From contig CAWHHO010000004.1 of NCBI GenBank assembly GCA_963829135.1, positions 248,001 through 312,000 on the forward strand: a stretch of DNA of 64,000 nt, read 5' to 3'. Position numbers and translations under genes: made by a program. The DNA comes from Kumtagia sp963829135. Its GTDB lineage: Bacteria; Pseudomonadota; Alphaproteobacteria; Rhizobiales; Rhizobiaceae. Shown in pieces: positions 62,686-64,000 of this stretch. The first letter of the stretch is position 1, and every line of letters begins with the position of its first letter. The notes under the pieces are model-generated. The model searched no databases. It was given only the letters and a program-made list of their open reading frames with translations, and had not been told where the DNA came from.

Positions 62686-64000
62686 CTAGATGCTTAAGGT
62701 CGCGGTCGGAACAAAGTCTGCCGTATCGGTGGATTCGTAGTTGAAGGTTACATCCTTCCAGGTTTCCAGCGCCGCTTTGAGCGGCGTGCACCACTTCGCT
62801 GCCTGTTCGAGGATTTCGGGGCCTTCGCGCATATAGTCGCGGCCTTCATTCCGGGCGAGGATCATTGCTTCGAGCGCCACGCGGTTTGCAGTAGCGCCGG
62901 CCTGGATGCCGTCGGGATGACCGATCGTCCCGCCGCCGAATTGTAATATGACGTCCTCGCCGAGATAGTGGATCAGCTGGTGCATCTGCCCGGCATGGAT
63001 TCCGCCGGAGGCAACAGGCATCACCTTGTTGAGCGACGCCCATTCCTGGTCGAAGAACAGGCCCGTCTCGAGGTTTTGCGCCGTGCGCTCCTCGCGCAGC
63101 GTATCGTAGAAGCCCTTGATCATTTGCGGATCGCCTTCGAGCTTTCCCACCACCGTTCCGGCGTGGATGTGGTCCACCCCCGCCATGCGCATCCATTTGC
63201 ATATGACGCGGAAGTTCATGCCGTGGTTCTTCTGGCGCGAATAGGTCGAATTGCCTGCTCTGTGCAGGTGCAGGATCATGTCGTTGCGCCTTGCCCATTT
63301 CGCCATTGACTGGATCGCGGTGTAGCCGATGACGAGATCGATCATGATGATGACCGAGCCGAGCGACTTTGCGAATTCGGCGCGCTCGTACATGTCTTCC
63401 ATCGTGCCTGCGGTCACGTTGAGATAGTGGCCCTTGACCTCGCCCGTGGCCGCGGAAGCCTTGTTCACAGCCTCCATGCAGTAGAGGTATCGGTCGCGCC
63501 AATGCATGAAGGGCTGGCTGTTGATGTTCTCGTCGTCCTTGACGAAATCCAGTCCACCCTTCAGCGCCTCGTAGACGACGCGGCCGTAGTTGCGGCCGGA
63601 GAGGCCGAGCTTCGGCTTGGTTGTTGCGCCGAGTAGCGGCCGGCCGAACTTGTCGAGCCGCTCCCGCTCGACAACGATGCCAGTCGCGGGGCCCTGAAAC
63701 GTCTTCAGGTACGCAACAGGAATGCGCATGTCCTCCAGCCGCAGCGCTTTCACAGCTTTGAAGCCGAAGACATTGCCGATGATCGAAGCAGTAAGGTTGG
63801 CGATCGAGCCCGGTTCAAACAGGTCGAGGTCGTAGGCAATGTAGGCGAAGTACTGCTGCTCGGTCTTGGTGCCGGGGCCGGTATTGGGCACGGGTTCAGA
63901 CCTGAAAGCCTTCGCACGGTAAAGCTCGCAGGCGGTCAGCCGATCGGTCCACACCACCGTCCACGTCGCCGTTGAGCTCTCGCCGGCGACGGCCGCGGCT
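62686..64000 (-). CDS. cbbL: RuBisCO large subunit, form I red type (5' partial)
   Basis: About 437 residues; the frame is open to the window edge, so the N-terminus is missing. Catalytic motifs are GATTKPKLGLS (catalytic Lys), GGLDFVKDDENIN (carbamylated Lys and metal ligands), HLHRAG and the loop-6 segment GTVVGKLEGDPQ. Sequence details (QNLETGLFFDQEWASLNKVM) and linkage to cbbX indicate form IC. It implies Calvin-cycle CO2 fixation coupled to the photosynthesis cluster. Confidence 0.97.
   Translation of the reverse strand, partial: AAAVAGESSTATWTVVWTDRLTACELYRAKAFRSEPVPNTGPGTKTEQQYFAYIAYDLDLFEPGSIANLTASIIGNVFGFKAVKALRLEDMRIPVAYLKTFQGPATGIVVERERLDKFGRPLLGATTKPKLGLSGRNYGRVVYEALKGGLDFVKDDENINSQPFMHWRDRYLYCMEAVNKASAATGEVKGHYLNVTAGTMEDMYERAEFAKSLGSVIIMIDLVIGYTAIQSMAKWARRNDMILHLHRAGNSTYSRQKNHGMNFRVICKWMRMAGVDHIHAGTVVGKLEGDPQMIKGFYDTLREERTAQNLETGLFFDQEWASLNKVMPVASGGIHAGQMHQLIHYLGEDVILQFGGGTIGHPDGIQAGATANRVALEAMILARNEGRDYMREGPEILEQAAKWCTPLKAALETWKDVTFNYESTDTADFVPTATLSI

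Noticed and set aside
1..64000. CRISPR arrays, insertion sequences or a new defence system
   Set aside because: No regularly spaced repeats, transposase-like ORFs, toxin-antitoxin pairs or defence domains were found; nearly all genes fit a photosynthesis cluster and its regulators.

Overview
This window is almost entirely a photosynthesis gene cluster (PGC) of a purple, bacteriochlorophyll-a-producing alphaproteobacterium. The gene order, an oxygen-dependent cyclase (acsF) with no bchE in view, a bacteriophytochrome beside a ppsR-type repressor, two ppsR paralogues and a red-type RuBisCO operon point to the Hyphomicrobiales (Rhizobiales). The genus cannot be fixed from the sequence alone. There is pufBALM but no pufC and no puc genes. 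This resembles aerobic anoxygenic phototrophs, though the cbb genes would also allow CO2 fixation.

Layout. 1-3.4 kb: end of an oligopeptide ABC transporter operon. 3.6-7.2 kb: small accessory genes (a glycine-zipper lipoprotein, a DUF1127 protein, tRNA-Pro, three peptidoglycan-binding-repeat proteins). 7.4-14.7 kb: a light-sensing block with a FixJ-type regulator, bacteriophytochrome kinase, heme oxygenase, PpsR paralogue, hydrolase/membrane protein and TspO. 14.7-18.5 kb: hemC, dxs and a cytochrome c2. 18.7-25.2 kb: bchI-bchD-bchO-crtI-crtB-small ORF. 25.2-29.8 kb: crtDC diverging from crtEF (spirilloxanthin-type pathway, no crtA seen). 30-37.7 kb: bchCXYZ-pufQ-like-pufBALM. 37.8-54 kb, minus strand: bchF-N-B-H-L-M-lhaA-puhA-B-C-orf-acsF-puhE-hemA-idi. 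54.3-60.5 kb: ppaA/aerR, second ppsR, bchG, pucC-like gene, bchP, small membrane protein. 60.5-64 kb, minus strand: a DUF4142 protein and cbbL-cbbS-cbbX.

How it fits together. Dxs and Idi supply isoprenoids, CrtE makes geranylgeranyl-PP, and CrtB/I/C/D/F make carotenoids. HemA and HemC feed tetrapyrrole synthesis, which Bch enzymes carry to bacteriochlorophyll. Puf and Puh build the reaction centre and LH1. BphO supplies biliverdin to BphP. The PpsR/PpaA pairs probably control the cluster through TGT-N12-ACA palindromes, which I located upstream of bchC (a tandem pair 8 bp apart), bchF, bchG, dxs, cytochrome c2/bchI, crtD/crtE, crtI, bphO/ppsR and the DUF4142 gene.

A striking property is the number of single-base frameshifts in otherwise well conserved genes. 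Nine are +1 (lipoprotein, hydrolase, bchY, puhB, puhA, bchN, pucC-like gene, bchP, cbbX) and one is -1 (bchZ). The crtD/crtC junction and the ppaA N-terminus are also suspicious. Indel errors in the assembly are the simplest explanation; decay of the cluster is the alternative. These genes are annotated over their full reconstructed extent, with the shift position stated.
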